Assembly (NCBI GenBank): GCA_019671135.1 | Contig: JAHRHY010000011.1 | Span: 682,001 to 746,000 of the forward strand | Direction: 5' to 3' | From: Linnemannia hyalina | Lineage: Eukaryota; Mortierellomycota; Mortierellomycetes; Mortierellales; Mortierellaceae | Length of the DNA: 64,000 nt | Shown here: positions 24,210 through 35,829 of the stretch, one piece after another | Layout of the letters: each line of letters opens with the position of its first letter | Position numbering within the stretch: the stretch's first letter is position 1 | Position numbers and translations under genes: made by a program | Notes under the pieces: model-generated | The model's input: only the letters and a program-made list of their open reading frames with translations | Database searches by the model: none | What the model was told of the DNA's origin: nothing

Positions 24210-25339
24210 GGCGAATCAACTTTTTTTTTCTTCTTGACTTCGGAAGAGGAAGGAGGAGAGGGGAGAGGAGGAGGAGTAAAGAAGAAGAGGGGAAGAAAAG
24301 AAAAAGGGAAAGGGAAAAAGGTAAAAAGAAAAGAAAAGAAAAGAAGAAAAGATAGAAAAAACAAGAGTCGGGACCTGTTCCTCTGTGCCTGAATAGATAA
24401 GCAACCCTGAACAAACAAACCACAAAAAACATATGCACACAGGTCTGAACGCAGAACAATACCTTCTTCCCGTTTACTTTCTTCAGCCGTGTCAATTGCG
24501 TTTAACGACAAGCGAGTCTAGTCCTTCTTCACAGGTGTTTACCTTCATTCATTTTTCTTCCTTCCACCATTGACTGTCTGTTACGATCAGTATGTTTTCT
24601 GTGTTTGGTGATTCTTTTTCCGCTCAAAAGGATTTTTGTTTTCGATCTCAGGGGGAAGGAAAAGAGGAAAGGAGGAAAGGAGGAAAGGAAGTGTCCGAGA
24701 CCCCGGGAAAGAATCGCGGACACTCATTCGGCATTTGCTGGGGGCACTCTATCCTAATTATGCTGACTACACGGCTATGCCGTTTGACTCGCTCTTTTCA
24801 ACAACAGAAATAAGTACTTGAAAAGAGAAGGGAGTGTGTGCGCGCCAATGGCTCTCTCTTTTAAAGTGAAAAAAAAGGAATAAGAAACCTTAGAAAAGTG
24901 TTTGGCCAAAGTACGTGCCGAACACTTCCCGTAATGCCATCATGCTTATGCATATTCTGTACCCTTCTTCCCGTCCATCTCCCAGGCTCTTCATACACTG
25001 CCTCCCTCTCCCACTCACCCACTCCAGACTAAGTCCCAAAGGATAGAACATATCGACAGAGCGAATAACATATGTCCGCTCCAACAGCACGTACTCACTG
25101 TCCGCCCTTTTCGGCATTTTATTGTTTCATGAAGAAATGCGGGGACACCACTGGTCAATTGACCTGGAATCGTCCATAATCAATTGGTGGGAATTGTGAG
25201 TATCCAAGAGGGCATGAGGAAAAAAATGAATGCTTGTATTCAAATGAGGACGTGGAAATATGCACATAGCCTTGTTAATTAACCTAAGGGAAAGGGAGGG
25301 AGAGAGAAAAAATACGACTTGACTTGAGAATGGTCCTCT
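24210..25339. promoter_or_regulatory. Spacer containing the elongase upstream region
   Basis: 1.13 kb between the start of the elongase and the 3' end of the SAM/NAB-like gene. Directly upstream of the elongase ATG (24225-24350) the coding strand is an almost pure pyrimidine tract of over 100 bases. Around 24655-24690 the GGAAAGGA motif is repeated. No coding frame looks real; the frames here are low-complexity. Confidence 0.4.
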
Positions 25340-27458
25340 TCAACCTTGAACTCCTGGCGTGTGTTCACTTGGTCTGAAAATATCCTTACGCTTCTTTGAT
25401 CTTGTTGATGTTGCCTTGCTTCCATCTAGACCCAAGGAGGCGAGTGTAGGTTGATGTGCCTTCCATGTGAGCGGTTTTGGTTCGGCCTTGGTAACACTTG
25501 GCGTACCAGCTGCCGTGGCGACAGCGGGCTTGCCCGTTAGCGATTTTTGACTAGCATCGCCTTCTGGATCGACTGTGGTGTCTGTCTCAGCCTCCTCGTC
25601 CGCCTCCGCATCCGTGCCAGCATTTGCTCCCCTCTCGTCCACCTCTGAAGGGTCTCCGTCCGTGCGGACCTTCTTGCGCTTCTCGTACCACTGATGTTTC
25701 CGTTCCTTGTTCTTGAGCGAGCCGAGTTCCTTCGAAACACTCTGTCGATTCGTCTCGACTCGGGCCAGGTTCTCACGCAGCTCCTTGGCCTCGGTCTCAT
25801 AGGTATCCGCGTGCGCGATCTTGTACTCGGCAGCCTCTAGGCGGAGCAATTGGGCAAGTAGTGCCTCCCGCTCGGCGGTCTTGCGATGCAACTGTTCCCC
25901 AAGGGATGCAATGCGTCGGAGACGGGCAGTCGCAGCATTCGACGCGTTCGCCTCTCGTTTTTGGATCAGACGTTCCTTGCTTGCCTTATGGTCCTTCTTC
26001 ACGGCTGCCTCTGGCAACTTGGATCGCGACTTTCCGCGCTTGTAGTGATAGTCCTCCTCCAGCAACTTGGCCTTGGCCTTATTCCAGAGCAGTCCCTTGT
26101 TGGTCAACAGGCTCGAATCCTCCAGGGCAAGGTTTTGCGCCGCACAGTTGATGGCGTGCTCGTATTTGGTGAGCGAGCGCGACGAATGCTTTCCGTAAAT
26201 CAACGCCTGATGCATAATTAATTCCCTCGTTGCTGGATCCAGTTCGGCCGACTGTGATGTCTGGTTGGGCGTGTTGCTCCATGATGACGACGAATTGGAG
26301 TTGAACGAGCTGGGTTCTGGGTGTGCCTGCGAGTTGTCTTCAGGTGTTGATGACCGCCTCCTTTTGGTTCCCTGTCCTGCCTCGAGCTATTGACATGGGA
26401 AGTAATAGGAGGCAGTGTTTAGTAATGGAGTGTGTACGCAGTATAAAAAAACAATATCAAACAAAGGCAGTGCAGAAAAAGCAAAGTTGGCAACGTACAC
26501 TACTGGAAGCACGGCGCGCTTGAGGTGACTCCTGGGGTGCGACAGTATCCGAGTGCGACAGGTAATGACCTGTAGATCCACGAGGCGCCGGGCCAACGTA
26601 CTGATAGATGCCTCCCGAAGACAGGACCTGTGAGGGAGTCGGAAGACCTTGGGTTGATGACTGCGCGTTGGTACGTTGGCTGCTGCTCTTGCCAGTGGTA
26701 GATGCCTGGTGATAGAGTCCTGGAGCCTGGAAGGAGCCTCCGTTGTATCCTCTAGACGACTGGGACAGGTTGAGAGGTTGTTGAGAGGACTGAGAGGACT
26801 GAGAATGCTGGGAAGGCTGAGAGTGCTGAGAGTGCTGCTGGAAGAACTGAGAGTGGGAATATTGCAGCATACTGTGGGGCTCTGGCTGCATGAAGGAGCT
26901 CTGAGGGTTGTCAAAGTGCATGGACCCTAGTCGACTGCGTTCCCGAAGATCCCGGATTCCCTTCCTGAAGGTCACGGCATGAAAGGGCTTCATTGGAATG
27001 GCGTCCATAATACTCTTGAGCTCGTCGTCGTCAAAGTCGATGATGAGGGGCATGGCGTCGTCTGAGGCACCTGCTTCGTTGAACGATTGCAAGTATTGCG
27101 AGAGATTGCAGTTGTTCAGGAAGGCGGGCAGGGACGGAATCTCTGAGAACGGGACAAAGGTACTGGTGTTCCTGCGGAGGGCAGCAGGGACGTGGAGGGT
27201 CCTGTTAGCGGGGCGGGTAGCCTGAGCATCGGCAGCGAGGGAGGAGGACGCGGTGGTGGCGGTTGCCAGGGCGGAGGTGGCGCCTAGACTGGGAGGTGGT
27301 GGCGAAGGGGTGGGCGAGCGTGTTGGAGGCTGCTGTTCCTGATTGGAGTCGAATTCGCTATCGGAGGCGAGGATGGGTGAATTGCTTTCGTTGATGGTCT
27401 GCTCGCGCTGGGAGTTGGCGGGAGCAGCGCCGACGGTTGGACTCTGGTTGGTTGCCAT
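25340..27458 (-). CDS. Nuclear protein with NAB/SAM-like domain, coiled coil and NLS
   Basis: Two exons (27458-26499, 26386-25340) give 668 residues. Residues about 108-173 (NCNLSQYLQSFNEAG through MKPFHAVTFRKGIRDL) resemble a SAM-like fold and specifically the NCD1 region of the animal NAB transcriptional corepressors. Ser/Gln/His-rich low-complexity sequence follows. The splice brings in a nuclear localisation signal (TKRRR, about 326-330). A second compact block (about 368-443, ending YHYKRGKSRSK) looks conserved, then comes a charged coiled coil (about 453-547) and a basic tail. Inference: a nuclear regulator. A simple SAM-domain protein is the alternative. A G19 run and a short TA repeat lie within 300 bases upstream of the start. 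Confidence 0.8.
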
Positions 27459-27583
27459 GGGTTGTTGATACTGTTGTTGTTATTGACTATTGACTGTTGG
27501 CGGCGCGAGTAAAATAGAAAAGTGAGAGTGGAAGTGAGTGGGGAACAAAGATTTTTTTTTTTGTGGCAGTTGATACTATTTCA

Positions 27584-27602
27584 GGGGGGGGGGGGGGGGG
27601 GG
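27584..27602. repeat. Homopolymer G19
   Basis: Nineteen consecutive G on the plus strand, about 125 bases upstream of the ATG of the minus-strand SAM/NAB-like gene. Such a run could form a G-quadruplex or simply be a replication-slippage tract; its length in the assembly may be unreliable. Confidence 0.9.
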
Positions 27603-27710
27603 TGGGGAGAGAAGAGAGTTTGAAAGACCAGTGGCGGATGAGGGAGATCGAGGTCGACGGACACACACACGTTGCAAGGATGACAGACAGCCCAGCAAAA
27701 AATAATAAAA

Positions 27711-27740
27711 AAAAAATATATATATATATATGTATATAAA
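27711..27740. repeat. TA-rich microsatellite
   Basis: An A-run leads into alternating TATATA with one TG interruption. It is a simple repeat in the upstream region of the minus-strand gene. Confidence 0.8.
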
Positions 27741-28030
27741 TGGGTGCAATGGAAAATAAACAGACAATGAGGATGATGGAGGAAAAGTGGGAGAAGAGAG
27801 AAGGAGTGAAACCAAGGTGGAGACATGGACAGAAAAAGCAGGGTGCTTTTGGTGGCGGTGGCTCAGCGAGACTTTCTTTTCTTTCTTTCCACTGTGGAAA
27901 GATGTGACTCAATGCGTCCACTTTCGTTTGACACCATTCACATAAAAGGACAATGTGCGTTATTCTTGTGTACTTTGTTTTTTTTTTTTGTTTGTTCGTT
28001 TTTAGTATTACAGGTGGTGTATAGAACGGT

Positions 28031-29627
28031 CTAGCTCTCAGATCCTTCCTCCTCTCCAACAATATACGGACTTTCTATGACCTCCTTAAACGTCTTGTAG
28101 TTATGGTTCGCAGGCAGGTCGCTGTCCAGACTCGTGTAGTCCGTGATCGCAAACACAATCTCGCCAAAGGTACGCCCTTTCTTGACGCCTCCCATGTAGT
28201 TGGTATGGATCACCTCCTTGAAGATGTTGGCAACCGACTCGGCAGGATTGTGCAAGCGACCACAACCAAAAGCCGATAGCACGATAGCGTCGTGGCCTAT
28301 AGAAAAATGCAAACAAGCAGAGGATATATCAATATGCTTGTTCGGGATAGAAGACAAATATGCCGATCGCTTGGATCAAAATAGCCAACTGACTTACCGT
28401 TGTCAAGGGCAATGCGGAACATATTTTGGATTTTTTTCTTGGTAATGATTGTTGCCCTGTCGCCGAGGATCATCTCATTCGCCTGGTTCGGAACCAGAGG
28501 GGGGTTACGAAGTGGAGCCATAGCCTACAAAAAAAAAGAGGCAAGACAAATATTAGATATATCTTTTCCAATTGTCAACGCGCCCATCGTTCGGGATATC
28601 CACTCGCGGCATCACAACTCACCAAAAAGCTCATCCATTCTGGACGATCCATGAACTCATTTTTGTCCTGGCTAGATTTTCTTAACACAACCATGTTAGG
28701 GCAATAGACTGCTCCTTGACTAGGCAACGGATAAAATTCGGAACGCCTGGGCTCGGTGTCTAAGCACTGATAGAGGTTCGTCCTGAGGAAGAGTCCTGCT
28801 TCCTGTGTTGTCCCGTCCGCCCGGTAGTCTACACAGTGTTGAAAGACAGGTAAGCAAGTAAGCAAGCAAGAAAATAATAAAGTCTGAGCCATGGGACGAA
28901 CAAGCGAAACATTTTAATATTTCAGGTGAGCAGTTTACCCAGGAAACACAAACAAATAAAAATTGACGGAAAATACCGTACCTCCACCTGGGAACTCTCT
29001 GTTTGCCATGTCGAGGACGATGGGCTTGTATCCTTGACGCTTCAGGCGCAGGGCCTCGTCCAGGGAATCGGCATTGACGACCCTGATGATGGGGTCCTTT
29101 TGATTGTCCATGATTTGTCGTCTAATGCGTGATCCTTGGTATTGCTTCGATCTCCTAACTCCCGAAAACAACTTATCCTTGTCCAAGGTCACAACGGATC
29201 CAGTGCTGGAGACGTACGATAACGATTCGACCGCCTGGAGAGTCTCGGCCATCCGTGGTCCCAACCGGGAGCTCCTGGAGAAGCGGAAGGAGGTGATTGA
29301 CGAGAAGAGTCGGGTGATGGCAAAGAAGGCGACCAGGATCAACAATGCCGCTGTGAGGCGGTACCAATTGCTCTCATATCCTCCACGCCGAGTCCGTATC
29401 CGGTGGTAGCGCTTGACCTTGTTGGCGAGCTGTTGTCCATATTGGAGTATCCGTGCAAAGCGAGACTGGGACCTGGGTTGAGAGAATCCGGGCAGGTTCA
29501 TGGAGTTTGTCCTGATGGTGATGGGTTTGACGTTGTAGTGTTGGTGGAGCTGTTGCTGTTGAAGCAGCTTTTGTTGCATCGAAACAGGGCGCGATGGGGT
29601 AAAGTCCTGTCTCATCGTGGCGGACAT
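28031..29627 (-). CDS. PARG-like (TIGR02452/DUF2263) macrodomain-fold protein with N-terminal membrane anchor
   Basis: Four exons (29627-28982, 28828-28623, 28524-28398, 28296-28031) give 414 residues. After a Gln-rich basic N-terminus, residues about 90-108 (LTAALLILVAFFAI) form one transmembrane segment, suggesting a type II-like anchor. The remainder matches the microbial-type poly(ADP-ribose) glycohydrolase family: VLDMANREFPGG followed by TTQEAGLFLRTN, a middle block with VYCPNMVVLR, and the late motif LSAFGCGRLHNP. Classic members carry GGG...QEE with the second Glu catalytic; here the segments read GGD and QEA, so activity is doubtful or chemically different. The substitution lies next to a splice junction, but the reading is forced by phase. 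The cellular role is unknown. Confidence 0.82.
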
Positions 29628-31206
29628 GGCTTTTGAGCGTAAGTCCTGGTAGAGGTGATCAGATGAAGAGGTTCTTCCCGAGGTTGAGTCCTGTTACTGT
29701 TCTTGAGGAGGGATGGTATTGGGAAGAGAGAAGAGAGAGAGAGAGGGGCGAGAGGAGGAAGGAATGGGAAAGAGGGAAGGGAGAGGAAGAAAGAAATGAT
29801 GGGGTGGACAAAAGGAAAACGAAGCAAATAAGAAAAAGAGTGGAGAGGAGTTGAGAGCACTGAAGCAAAAGGAAGAAAAAATGTCCCTCCACCAGAATCC
29901 AATCGAGCTGCAGGAGATGAGAGGGGAGTGCTTCTTGCCCGAGAACAACTGTCATCTCTATCATTGGTCAAAAGTATTTTGACCCTTCACTCAGTGCAGA
30001 CAAAGTGATCAGTGATGGTGCCTGTATTGGGGTCGACCCTCTGCTATTGATCGTCGATCATCTTATGAATAGAGACCCCTCCATGGCCACATCTTTATTC
30101 TTGAATCTCGAGTGATAAAGAATCCTACCTATCATAAGAACTCCTCTATCCTTTGTGCATACCAGGTCCGCGAGACAGCGAGCTACATGATGTCGACGAA
30201 GAGCACAAGGCATGTTAATTTCCTAATGGTTTCGAACGCCACCATGTCTCATCTTTCTTTTGTCTTGCCAGCTGTACTCTCTTGTATCGATCTCATTCCT
30301 TTCCTCCCCTACTCTCTCTAATGAAGGCACTTTGTTACATTTCTCCTACTTCACTTACCACAAGAACCATTTGTCCATGCGTCCCGGATTTTGCTTCCTC
30401 ACAGATTTTGGAAAAGGGCCTGTCCGTCCGTTGAGGAGGAGAGGGATGAGATAGAGACTCTAAATAAAGTCGACCCTTCCAACTGAACGCTTCATTCGAT
30501 TCACTCCTCCTTCCTTCCGTCGACTCTAAAATAAACCGCCCAACTCCTGCAGATTACAGGCACTGAAGAAGGAGCAGAGAGAGACTCCTTGTATTTAGCT
30601 TCATTTGTTTCGTTGTGATCGGCGAATGAATTGTGTGTGCAAATTACCAACTCCACAATTGTGGCTATCTCACTTTAGAGTCTCTTTGAGTGAAAGGGGC
30701 TTTTGGCTTTTTGTTTCGTGATGATCACGGTCTATGCAGTTTTGTTCTTTTTACCTTGAGGAATGGTCGCCACGATTGTAAGCAATCGCCTAAGAGAAGA
30801 GGATGTGGCAGAGCCGCAACAACCTTTTTGCACAATTCCGCTCTTGATGATTTCAGCCAACCCGTTGTTCTCCGTTTGATATAAGGAGTATGATGGACAA
30901 TGAAAGCATCAATTGGACCCTGGCAGAGTTACCAAGAGTACATGGCATCGTTGAATTGATGATAAAGGCCTCGCAGACCAAGTTGACCGAAGCAGTTGAA
31001 GCGACGTGGGTATCACTTTTAGATCAGTGACCTTGTTCGAATCGCCTTTTGCATGCCCCTGAACCAACGAAATAAACAACTTTCTTTGATCAGTGACAGT
31101 CACGCTTTGCGTTCAGCCAGGGCGACGCGGACCTTTTCTTTGTTGATTCACGAATCCTTCTTTTCAAAACTCACCGACCCGACACCATTCACATAGGACA
31201 GCAAAG
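29628..31206. promoter_or_regulatory. Divergent spacer, PARG-like gene / NAA10
   Basis: 1.58 kb between two divergent genes. The part next to the PARG-like gene (29700-29880) is a strong pyrimidine tract on its coding strand. The region 30100-31100 has several short open frames, none with a family resemblance or splice support. Nothing resembling a tRNA or other stable RNA was recognised. Confidence 0.4.
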
Positions 31207-32598
31207 ATGAACATCCGCGAGGCCACCGTACGTCAACCTCCTTGTCTCTAACGGGAACACTTGGAAAACGCACTGGGGCTACCTTAGATCAACAATGAAG
31301 AAAAAAAACGACACTCATGTCAGCTCCCTTTGTTCTATTACGAAACGTAGCTGGATGACATGATCCCCATGCAGAACTGCAACCTGCACAACCTGCCCGA
31401 GAACTACCAAATGAAATACTGTAAGTCCAAACGCATTCTCTTTCGTATGTTTTGTCCACCATTCAAATCGAGGTAAAGGATACAATGTGAACCGAGGGTA
31501 CGCTGAAACTGACATACCATGCCCTATTGTTTATGACCCTTTAGACTTCTACCACTCCCTGACCTGGCCTCAGCTTTCATACGTTGCAGAGGATGAGAAG
31601 GGCAGGATCATTGGATACGTTCTCGCCAAGTTGTAAGTTTTTACTTTTGCGCGCATTGGAAGCTCATGGGAGGAAAACATCACGCTCATGGTGTCAATCA
31701 TACGCCAGGACGCCCTCAACAGGATCTTTAGTCATTCTGCACTGCTACCACATCGAGGAACAAAACAAATACGCGGCGGACCGAGCAAAAGCCGTACGAG
31801 ATGGATATGCATCTTGGCTTTGACAAAATCTCGTTCACAATGAAGCTAACATGAATGTTGTCGATTTCGACTACTAGAGAGGAGGATCCCACTGCAGAGC
31901 CTCATGGACATATCACCTCGTTGTCAGTAATGCGTACCTACCGTCGTCTCGGAGTTGCAGAAAAGCTGATGACCCAGTCTCGTAAGTGTTCTCTTTGTGG
32001 ACTATGCTCTTACCTATGCGTATGACAGGATCAGGCTATCAGGGCACACGCCCCCTTTGTGAAAGTCGTTTTCAGCAAGTCAGCGGAAAGAGATACAGCT
32101 CGTACTTGTCAGCATATTTCCACTACATCAACAACAACAACAGCCTTTGCTTCCATTTCGTCAGAGAACGGCGCCATTGCAGCAGGATTGTTTTCGTCGC
32201 ACCTTGCGTTTTTGTTAGGACATCTGTCTCTTTCGAAAACCAAAGGGTGCCAATGAAACAATCGACTATCGTGTTTTTCTTTGTAACTAACAGAGTCGCC
32301 ATACTGCAACATTTTTTCTTTTCTTTACACAGAAAACGCCATGCGGGATGTCTTCAACTGCAAATTCGTGTCACTCCATGTCCGCAAGAGTAACCGTGCC
32401 GCCCTTCAGCTCTACAGAGATACCCTCCAGTTCACGTAAGTCATCTTCTCTGTAGTGGTTTCTCTTTCTGAGCATTTGGACCAATGTTATTTACAACATA
32501 CCTACTTTTGCAATCACTGGCATAGTGTTCAGGACATTGAGAAGAAGTACTATGCTGACGGTGAGGATGCATACGCCTGCCGCAAGACTTTGCAGTAA
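31207..32598 (+). CDS. NAA10: NatA catalytic subunit NAA10/ARD1, N-terminal acetyltransferase
   Basis: Six exons (31207-31227, 31351-31420, 31545-31632, 31878-31981, 32333-32435, 32526-32598) give 152 residues. NAA10 transfers acetyl from acetyl-CoA to the alpha-amino group of nascent chains after Met removal, with NAA15 at the ribosome. The GNAT core is nearly colinear with human NAA10: [29 protein letters not shown], the acetyl-CoA loop RRLGVA, and [15 protein letters not shown], ending [16 protein letters not shown]. The protein stops at the end of the GNAT domain and lacks the long acidic tail of animal and yeast forms. The first coding exon is only 21 nt. Identification is secure because the motifs are continuous only after splicing. 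Confidence 0.95.
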
Positions 32599-32843
32599 TG
32601 CAGGGACGGGATATCAGGACTCGAGGAATGGTGTCACAACAGCGTGGACGAATGCAATAAACGGACGATGATGAGAACCCTACAACTTTGGCTGCCTCGT
32701 TACCCTTTCATACAGGTTCTCGGGATTCATTACCGCAATGGCTATGGTTGGTATAGTTGTTTGTTAAAAGGTATGGACTACATAATACTACCTGCGGATC
32801 GTTCTTCAACACTCGCTCGTCTTGCAAAAAAAAATTCGCGCCG

Positions 32844-35030
32844 CTAGTGACCTAACAAGCCTGCGAAGGTAGCGTTCATGAACATGCCCTTGGGATCATA
32901 CTTCTTACGGATGGCATCAAACCGATCGTAGCGCTCACTGCCTTGCTTGCGGAGATATGGCACAATTCCAGGAACATGCTCCCACATCTTTGCCCAATGG
33001 GGTCTATGTTTTGTCGAATTCATGAAGTAGTGTACTGTTAGTAGGGACGAGATCAGGCGCCTTTTCTTTTGTTTTCCTGGAATTGGTTGTGTGTGGGATA
33101 TATTTTTTCTTGCCTGGCGTGGAAGTTGTCCATCCAGAATTTGGCCATCTTGCTGGAGAACTCGTCAAAGCCAGGAGTGTTGTTGACTGAGAGAACTTCG
33201 ACCATGCAGTAAATCGCTTCAGGGTCGGTGTCGTAGGCGGCAGACATGAGCATGGTCGAAGCTTTAACGAACCGCATCTCTAGCGTCAAATTGAATGGGT
33301 ACTCGCCGCGGTTGGCGTACTCGTACAACTATGATTGACGGGAATCACCAGCAGGAAGATTAGATAATGAAAAATGAAGGGAACATACTGCAGGAAAGAA
33401 AACCAGAGGGTCAATGAAAGAAAAAAAAACCAGAAATGTTACCTGGTCGATAACATAGTTCCACGCAACAACAACATTCGAAAAATCCTCATTCGCCTTG
33501 AACGCCATCTCCAGATCGACACAAGGGAGATTATCGATCCCTGCCTGATAATGAATCGCATCCGGCGCTTCCAGCACTTCGTCTGAATCCTTCCCCCCAA
33601 CAGCACTAAACATCAACCAATTCACAAACGGTGTGCTCTTCGGATTCGCCGCCATGAAATCATACAGGTGATCTCCAAACTGGGTCTGATACCCCTGGAT
33701 GATTTGCTTGAAGGCTTCACATTCGGGGCTGACGCTGATGGGCTCAGTGGTCCGACGCCATTGCTTGATCCAGATCCGGTCGTTGGCGGCTTCGAGACCG
33801 GGGGTGTTGAAGGGCCAGTAAAAGATTTCGGTTTGGTCGTTCCCAAGGACCATTGCTTTTAGTTTGGCACCGTCTTGTTCTGGGGTGGAGAAGTAATCGC
33901 TCAATAGCGGGTATCTGTCTGTCTAAGCTCGTAAGAGAATGATGGAGTTTTTTGTTGGTTAGGAATGGGAGGAAATCCACACGTTCACATGGGCATTGAC
34001 TACCGAAACGATCGACTGAAGGCAGGTGGATAGACATGTCAAAGATCATGAGGGGTTGTCAACACGTTTTGTTCTCTTTACCATGCGGAGTCTGAACATG
34101 GGTTCGACACGGAGGGTATAGGTGTAAATGATGCCGAGAAGACCAAGGTTGACGGTAGCGGCGGCAAACTCTTCAGGGTTTTTGATTTCTGAGAATGTGT
34201 TCAGGTTGCCATTGGCATCGATGATGGTGACTTCGGTTACAAGGTCCGGTAGCGTTCGAGTATGTGTCGCAGCGCCATGCTGGATAAGATGGAACGGAGA
34301 AGAGAAGCGTCGGCAGTAGAGAGGAACGAAAAGAATGAGGATCATTCATGCGTTAGTTGTGAGCCTTCTTCATCCCAGTCTTCATTTCATTTCGGTCAGT
34401 GCGAAAATGTCACTTACACATCCAAGGGACATGATACCGCCGTACCGTACCTAACAGCATACAATAGCAGAACATGTTGGCATCACCGCTCAATCCAATT
34501 GACAACTGTGCAAAAGAAAAAAAGAAAAAAAAAAGACATAGCATAGTGCTTACAGAATCAAGGACGACATTGGAAGGCAAAGTCAGCGGCGGATCATGTT
34601 TCCTCAGCGTATCATCTAAATCTTTGACCAACACCCCCGTCTCCATCGTCACTGTCCACGTTTTCTGCGCACCATCATAAACAGGCGCATGAATTTGTTG
34701 CATCCCATTCACATCCACCAGGTACCCATCCGTGACCGAACTCGACGACCATGTATGTCCAGAACCCGCACAACGGATCTTTTTTCCAGTAGCCTTTGCC
34801 TTGAGGACAATAGCTGTCAGGTCCTGGAGGGTCTTGGGGTGAAAGATCTCGGTGGGGTTGCAGAATTGGTTCTTGGCCCAATTGGTCCAGGCGGCATCCT
34901 TGGTGGATGGTTTGAAAATGGAGCGAAAGAATGCGCCGAGGTCCTTTGATTTTTTGGGAGTGATTGTTTTGGTGGGGGAGTTGTTGTTGATTTGGCGAAC
35001 GGCCTTTTCCTTGGCGGCGCTGATTGTCAT
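32844..35030 (-). CDS. FAD-linked sugar-1,4-lactone oxidase (D-arabinono/L-gulono-lactone oxidase family)
   Basis: Six exons (35030-34554, 34450-34418, 34279-34082, 33922-33443, 33328-33114, 33003-32844) give 520 residues. The N-terminal part is a FAD_binding_4 (VAO-type) domain with AGSGHTWSS at the usual flavin-attachment position; the C-terminal part is the ALO domain ending in HWAKMWEHVPG and YDPKGMFMNATFAGLLG. Family members oxidise aldono-1,4-lactones with O2, producing (D-erythro-)ascorbate-type compounds and H2O2. Exon 2 is only 33 nt (RYGGIMSLGC). Intron 5 has a GC donor (AG|GCAAGA) instead of GT, required by phase. No clear mitochondrial presequence or membrane segment is seen, so location is open. 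A decayed partial copy lies 0.8 kb upstream on the same strand. Confidence 0.9.
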
Positions 35031-35829
35031 TGTTGTTTTGTTTGTTTTTCTTTTGTTTCTTGTGGTAGTGCTTTTTCGAAGTGAGGCTGTAAGAATGAAG
35101 AAACAAAGTTGGATGAAGAATGGAAGAAGTTGTATGCGTGTGATGTTTGGCGGGTGAACTTAAATGGTGATAAGCACAAGAAAGGGCGATCCATCCTTTA
35201 TCAGCCCTGCAACTTTTTTTCCGCGACCCTTTATTCTACTTGAACTCCTCTTTCTCTCTCTTTCTCCCTCTTTCCCCCTATGACTCTGGGCCATGCACAC
35301 TAGCTCACCTCATTGCCTCCTATATTTTTAGTTCCACAATGACCTCCTTTTCTCTTCCTCGTCTCAGCCCATGATTTTCTTTCAAGCACTATGGTCATGT
35401 TACCGCGCCATCCTCCTCCTACTATGCCCCCTCTCTGCAATGTACCACTTTGTCAGCAGGACTTGGTCTTGAGGAGACTTTTTTTTAAAAATTCCTAATC
35501 AAAGCGCGCACTATGATCCCTGTCGTTTTATTTTATATGTGTAGAAAAATAGGCCATTGACCATCACAGGAAGGGAGGAGGGATCTTATCTACCTGCCCG
35601 CGTGCATGCATGTTGTATACATAGTAGCATCCATGCATGTATTCGTGTCCATGTGGCGGACTGCGGTTGTGCATAGCCTACACAATTCCACACTCGCCAC
35701 GGCCTACACTACAGCCAGTCGCCCTCGCGGTTCATTCATCACGTTTACCCATGTAGGGAGAAATATATGTTTTTTTCTACCTACCCCCGCCCTGCACCGC
35801 AGTGCTGCGTGCCTGTCTGCGCAAAAAAG
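35031..35829. promoter_or_regulatory. Spacer between the lactone oxidase and its decayed copy
   Basis: About 800 bases. The part next to the oxidase start is T-rich on the plus strand. The rest has mixed composition with short palindromic CATGCATG-like words (35600-35640). No coding frame is supported. It must hold the oxidase promoter. Confidence 0.35.

Larger units (their letters stand above)
27459..28030. promoter_or_regulatory. Spacer upstream of the SAM/NAB-like gene
   Basis: 572 bases between the 3' end of the PARG-like gene and the start of the SAM/NAB-like gene. It holds a 19-base G-run, a TA-rich microsatellite and a purine-rich plus strand (27740-27820). No coding frame is credible; the frame running through it is all low-complexity. 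Confidence 0.4.

Noticed and set aside
31021..31060. TTGTTCGAATCGCC word resembling a tRNA T-loop
   Set aside because: The flanks cannot form acceptor and anticodon stems of a tRNA.
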